Origin: Cristatella mucedo
Taxonomy: Eukaryota; Bryozoa; Phylactolaemata; Cristatellidae
NCBI GenBank assembly: GCA_009760855.2
Contig: WPIO01000067.1
Coordinates: 1,232,501 to 1,296,500 of the forward strand
Direction of reading: 5' to 3'
Length of the DNA: 64,000 bases
The notes under the pieces: generated by a model
Databases searched by the model: none
What the model saw: only the letters and a program-made list of their open reading frames with translations
Told to the model about the DNA's origin: nothing
Shown here: positions 60,937 through 64,000 of the stretch, piece after piece
How the letters are laid out: each line of letters starts with the position of its first letter
Position numbering within the stretch: the first letter of the stretch is position 1
Made by a program: the position numbers and the translations under genes

Positions 60937-62587
60937 GAGTATACATTGTGAAAAGACGTGGTCTGAGCATAGTTCCATTGGGTATCCCATTCTTTAAGTG
61001 CTTCTCGGACAAATGTCACCCACTGACATCAATGCATTGACATTGCCGAATGAGACATGACCCAAACCATCTCGGTGCTGTGTCAGAGCTGCCCTGACGA
61101 CATGCGTTCAAGAAGGACTAGGTGATTAATTGCATGAAATGCCGCCTAAGATCCAGAAGAACTAGCAGAGAGACTCCACCTACGTCAGCATACTTGAGAT
61201 GTAACCCCTGGGTATTAGCCCAGGGCAAATACTTGCCCTTCGCAGCCCAGACCATGGGTTCGACTCCTACAGTGGTTGATCCTTTATTGACCACTGAAAG
61301 CAGTGGTGATAGCCGTGAAGGCTCTTTTAATATATAAATAAGGCTGTTAAATCAGCTTAACTTTAATGTTTTTCAAGGTTGTGGCATACTTGCAGGAGTG
61401 CTGAACCTGTGGGGTGATTAGCTCTAAAACCAGATTGGAACTTAATAGTTTTAAAGTTTTGATTTAGGAATTTAACTGATCTGCCACTAGCTCGTGGGTT
61501 CGAGTCCTGCAGCAGGAAATCCTTTATTGGTCACAGCAAGTGGTGGTGATGGCTCTTCTGCTGCTATATAAATGAGGCTGTTAAATCAGCTATCCTTTTT
61601 TACATTAGTGATGCAAGACAGCAGCAAATCTTTGCCTCACAAAAGGAGAAAAGTAGATATAGGGTATAGAGGGCTGGTCAGCTTCGTGCACATTGAGGCG
61701 TTGGTGCACATGGACGTAAAGCCAGGAACGATTGAAGAGTCCAGCGGGGATACTACTTTGGGGGTGCGACTCTCTGATTTTATCTATCTAGGCGACAAAG
61801 ATGCTACAAAACCAATCCGCTAGGTTGCCACAAGGCTTGCATTTGTCACACTGTCAGACAGCATCGTGACAGCTCGATGGAATCTCGTGCAGTGCTTGAT
61901 GGCATCTGCTCAATTACAAGCTCACCCAGCTCCGGATACTCCAGCACTTGCACACTCTTGATGCTGTTCTGTGCGAGGACGGCCGCCGGACCACCTATCG
62001 AGCCGAGGTAGAAGCCGCCATATTTTTTGCAGGCTTTGGTCACCTACGACAAAGGATTAAACAACGTGCAGCAACACAAAAAATGATCGAGTTTCCACGG
62101 CAGGGTACAGCCATTCTGCAACCAGGGGGAAAAACGCACAAATGGAAGGTTACTGATGTGCAGCAGCCAACTCGAGAAACTTTTTTTTTTGCCTTAGAAT
62201 TCTTGATTTCAAACACTCGTAGATGAGCCGACCTTCGTGCGACACCAACTCTCGATGCCTCCGTCTGTGTGTCTCTCACGAATTGCACATTCGTGGGGTT
62301 GCTCGTATTCGACACTACCGACACTACTAAGGCAAAGCACGCCTGATGTCAAGGCTATGCTCCTTGCCTTTTACACCTGCACAGGTGTCTGCTTTCATAA
62401 CCACAGTACCTAAAACAAAGGTTGAGGCTTTCGCATGATACTTCAGGCGATGCAAAAGAGCACTAACCTCTTTGCTTCGGTTGCCCTTGGCTAGCATGAC
62501 CATGCTACTGCCAAGCGACTGGAACTGATCGACATACGAGTCCATCCGGCCGGCAGTCGTTGGCCCAAAGGATCCGCTGGCATAGCC
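58189..62587 (-). CDS. Fumarate hydratase class I (Fe-S type), last three exons; gene runs off the window
   Basis: Class I fumarases interconvert fumarate and malate using a 4Fe-4S cluster (family knowledge); animals better known to me use the unrelated class II enzyme. Exons 62587-62468, 62043-61926 and 58289-58189 join in phase and encode 112 C-terminal residues: [112 protein letters not shown]. The match to bacterial FumA/B and kinetoplastid enzymes is very strong. The paired threonines and arginine of GPTTAGR and the lysine of LAKGNR correspond to active-site residues in the Leishmania enzyme structure. N-terminal exons, including cluster cysteines, are not in the window. Proper GT-AG introns and a nearby LINE/SINE landscape identical to the rest show a resident gene rather than contamination. 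Confidence 0.9.
58582..58623. repeat. Perfect 13-base inverted repeat in fumarase intron
   Basis: TGCCAGGCGTTGC (58582-58594) and its exact inverse GCAACGCCTGGCA (58611-58623) are separated by 16 bases that again contain CAGGCAACAGCGCCAA. Confidence 0.9.
58650..59160 (+). pseudogene. LINE family 2 relic with internal CT expansion
   Basis: The plus frame has [20 protein letters not shown], then non-coding tail words ATGAGATGAAGTCTGTTGGC and TACCGAAAGCCGCT, as at 6325-6365. Between them lies a CT run at the site where the 5205 copy has only CTCACTTTCTCTTTG. Confidence 0.75.
58981..59065. repeat. CT microsatellite inside LINE family 2
   Basis: About 40 CT units, at the pyrimidine-rich seed of the LINE tail. 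Confidence 0.97.
59590..59760. repeat. TA/TTTA-rich repeat
   Basis: ATATATTATTTATATATATT and ACTTTATATATTATT units repeated several times after the LINE tail. Confidence 0.85.
59838..59996. repeat. GA-rich microsatellite with CAGA units
   Basis: Interrupted GAGA and GACAGACA units, then about 43 pure GA units (59908-59994). Confidence 0.95.
60571..60721 (+). mobile_element. SINE-A inserted in LINE, with target-site duplication
   Basis: Head CTGGGTTGGTCCAGCGGTTA, B-box region GTGGGCTCGAGCCC, tail GCGCCTGGATAGAGATTTAG then an ATTTATTTATTTATTATTAT end. AAGTG flanks it on both sides (60566-60570 and 60722-60726), and LINE sequence resumes directly afterwards. Confidence 0.88.
60862..60940. repeat. 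GA microsatellite inside LINE family 1
   Basis: About 38 GA units, where the long LINE copy reads GCAAGAGGGAGAGTGTAAAC (12862-12881). The flanking LINE sequence is continuous on both sides. Confidence 0.95.
61197..61383 (+). mobile_element. SINE-B inserted in LINE, with 9-base target-site duplication
   Basis: GCATACTTG is present at 61188-61196 and again at 61384-61392. Between them are the B-box GGGTTCGACTCC, body CACTGAAAGCAGTGGTGATA and end AAGGCTGTTAAATCAGCTTA. Confidence 0.88.
61488..61602 (+). mobile_element. SINE-B, 5'-truncated
   Basis: Starts at the B-box GTGGGTTCGAGTCC, then GCAAGTGGTGGTGATGGCTC and GAGGCTGTTAAATCAGCTAT. The A-box half is missing. Confidence 0.8.
61609..61823 (+). 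pseudogene. Possible protein-kinase catalytic-loop fragment
   Basis: The plus frame contains [20 protein letters not shown] and, 14 residues later, [15 protein letters not shown]. This recalls the kinase sequence HxDxKPxN followed by a DFG region, but Asn is replaced and DFG reads DFI, and no other kinase motif is found. It lies antisense within a fumarase intron. It may be a retroposed scrap or chance. Confidence 0.3.
61926..62043 (-). CDS. Class I fumarase exon (second from last)
   Basis: Acceptor TTTGTCGTAG, then [20 protein letters not shown] and [19 protein letters not shown], donor CTGG/GTGAGC, phase 1. Confidence 0.92.
62468..62587 (-). CDS. Class I fumarase exon (third from last)
   Basis: Acceptor CTCGTTGCAG, 40 codons from [15 protein letters not shown] to AKGNRSKE, donor GAG/GTTAGT, phase 0 at both ends. 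The sequence before the acceptor ([11 protein letters not shown] frame) is intron. Confidence 0.92.
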
Positions 62588-62644
62588 CTGCAACGAGCAT
62601 TCTTCGAAACTGTCGCTGCTGCTGCTCTCTTCCTTTTGTGGCAT

Positions 62645-63009
62645 ACAATCGTCAAGCCAACCAGTGAAGGAATGGCCCTTAACTGGTTTACATGTTTTCC
62701 CTCAATGCTGAGAAGGCCGACGATTTACGTTAGAGAAGAGGTCACCGTAGCAACATAATCAAAAGGCAAAAGTCCATTGAAAAAAGTTTCAGCAGCAATG
62801 GCGGCCACGACCATGATCGACTGCTCTTTGGTAAGCAATGTGTTCGTCTGGCATAGACGAGAACACAGGCAATGCCATGCAGGATAGAAGCAGCAGTAGC
62901 GCCAACGTCTCTTTCAGTATCAGTAGCAGTGACAGTAGCTGCCATAGCAGCAGTAGTATGGGTAGCGTAATAATAATAGTTGGGATAATAATAAGAGTAA
63001 TAAAATAAC
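62645..63009. other. Fumarase upstream intron sequence
   Basis: No exon is recognised. CAGCAGTAG/CAGTAGCAGTGACAG words at 62890-62960 give low-complexity frames, followed by AATAATAATAG. Confidence 0.35.
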
Positions 63010-63150
63010 AAATGAAATATAATTCATTTGTATAGACCCCTAAGATAACTCAATCTCCATCTTATATGCTTATCCCTCTTATATGCCAGAGTGGTCTAGC
63101 CCACAACCTCGGTCGTCAGGGGTGAGCCCTTTAAACCCTAGGCCAAACAA
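63010..63150 (-). mobile_element. SINE-A, diverged
   Basis: The minus strand shows TTTGGCCTAGGGTTTAAAGG (head) and a body ending in TTAGGGGTCTATACAAATGA. The middle is altered, with a small duplication of TTATATGC. Confidence 0.65.
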
Positions 63151-63154
63151 ATAA

Positions 63155-64000
63155 TAAAACATGTGTATAGCACCTTAAGAGAGCGTAATCTCTTTCTAAG
63201 CACTTTACATATACTGGAAAAATCTATCCAAAAATTCAAGATGTTAAAGATACTTTAATGAAACCATTTTTGTCCCATATTCCTGAAAAATGAATAAAAG
63301 TAATGACTCAACTTAAACTAACTTATTACTAAATTTATCAGTTTAGCAGTTTTTATTGACATCGTGTGAATTTTTTATAAATTAGTTGGCAGCAGTTTTT
63401 CTTGATCTGTTGTGCGATAGCCAATGCTGAATTCAAGCATGAGAATGCTCTTCAGCTTTACACGAGTAATTAAAAAATATAAGCAAAAGCCTACTTATCA
63501 GTTTCATAATTTAATCAGAATTCAATGTTCAATTTCAAATAAGAGAGTGCATTATATAGGGACATATAAAAAGTAGAAACATTATCTCCTTTGATATTTT
63601 TTACATGACTCAATAGTGCTGCATCATCCTAACATACTATGAGCAACACAAAGAGCACATACTAAGCATAAGCATTACGTCAGTGACTTGTTTTTGCAGG
63701 ATCCACGGGCTCAGTGACGTCACATTCAAGAACATATAGGTCGATAACATGCAAAGTGTCAGCAATCATAAGAATATAACTCACTAACTACACGGATCCA
63801 GCATTTAATGCTGTGAGGAGCCGGTAGGTCTCCAGCTTCTATTTAAATGTTGTCAAGTCAGGGGATGTCGTGAGGTCGGCTAGGCCAGTAAATTGCAAGC
63901 TTTAGGATCATACTATGTGAAGGCAGGGCTTTCAGAGGACTTGAGATTGGTTAGAGACATAGCCAAATGACAAGTCAGAAGAGCCGATGGAACAATGCGC
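63155..64000 (-). mobile_element. LINE family 1, split by an AT-rich insert; runs off the right edge
   Basis: The tail is at 63155-63225 (ACATGTGTATAGCACCTTAA, CTCTTTCTAAGCACTTTACA). After about 490 bases of AT-rich unassigned sequence (63230-63720) the 3' block resumes at 63740 (GATAACATGCAAAGTGTCAG, CCAGCATTTAATGCTGTGAG, TTGTCAAGTCAGGGGATGTC), then start of coding sequence to the window end. TGACGTCA occurs at about 63715 in the flank. Confidence 0.65.

Larger units (their letters stand above)
59490..61490 (-). mobile_element. LINE family 1 copy broken by SINE and microsatellite insertions
   Basis: Segments at 59500-59605 (tail), 60020-60570, 60722-61196 and 61384-61490 follow each other in element order on the minus strand. 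They match 11722-13220 of the long copy: the 3' block, the RNLGVIF-side coding region, the GFHFYGDD-like region (YADD changed to YGDD at about 60828), the PRLFTMY-like region and the AACRAL-side region. TA and GA repeats, one SINE-A and two SINE-B copies interrupt or end it. Confidence 0.75.

Noticed and set aside
62588-62644. Fumarase start at ATG 62644 with an [12 protein letters not shown]-terminus
   Set aside because: The conserved region begins right after a good acceptor (GTTGCAG); class I fumarases have about 400 more residues upstream, so this ATG is in an intron.

Overview
This is a window from an intron-rich, transposon-rich eukaryotic genome, almost certainly an invertebrate animal. 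The evidence is GT-AG introns, a type II Golgi class I alpha-mannosidase, an ankyrin/SOCS-box protein, L2/CR1-like LINEs, tRNA-derived SINEs, Tigger and hAT DNA-transposon relics and very abundant microsatellites. No species can be named from sequence alone. There is no operon-like, CRISPR or prokaryotic signal.

Three host genes can be supported. (1) A complete 12-exon gene for a GH47 Golgi mannosyl-oligosaccharide 1,2-alpha-mannosidase (MAN1A type) runs on the minus strand from 53368 to 32184. I joined the exons by hand: phases agree at all 11 junctions, giving a 1833-base reading frame (610 residues plus stop). One intron uses a GC-AG pair. (2) The last three exons of a class I (iron-sulfur type) fumarate hydratase lie on the minus strand between 62587 and 58189; its 5' exons lie beyond the right edge. 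(3) An ankyrin-repeat/SOCS-box (ASB-like) gene lies on the plus strand, with four exon segments between 20577 and 27111.

Layout. 1-16000: microsatellites, LINE fragments, a Tigger/pogo relic (about 7415-9760), a hAT relic (10640-10935) inserted in a LINE, and the longest reverse-transcriptase copy (11722-13487). 16380-18900: GC- and CpG-rich block with no recognisable gene. 20000-28400: ASB-like gene, including an intron with a satellite carrying TGACGTCA motifs, interrupted by a LINE tail and two tandem SINEs. 28850-31010: LINE debris. 32184-53368: mannosidase gene with introns full of LINEs, SINEs and simple repeats. 53400-58185: the gene's 5' flank, another LINE and unassigned sequence. 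58189-62587: fumarase, whose penultimate intron holds a LINE split by one SINE-A and two SINE-B insertions. 62650-64000: SINE and LINE fragments.

The repeats form a coherent set. LINE family 1 ends in a short stem-loop plus an ATT-rich tail. SINE-A has a tRNA-like head and nearly the same stem-loop and tail, suggesting it uses the LINE machinery. SINE-B has its own tRNA-like head and a different tail. Several microsatellites start exactly at purine or pyrimidine runs inside LINE or SINE copies. The genes are unrelated in function (Golgi N-glycan trimming, ubiquitin-ligase adaptor, fumarate/malate interconversion); I see no pathway linking them.
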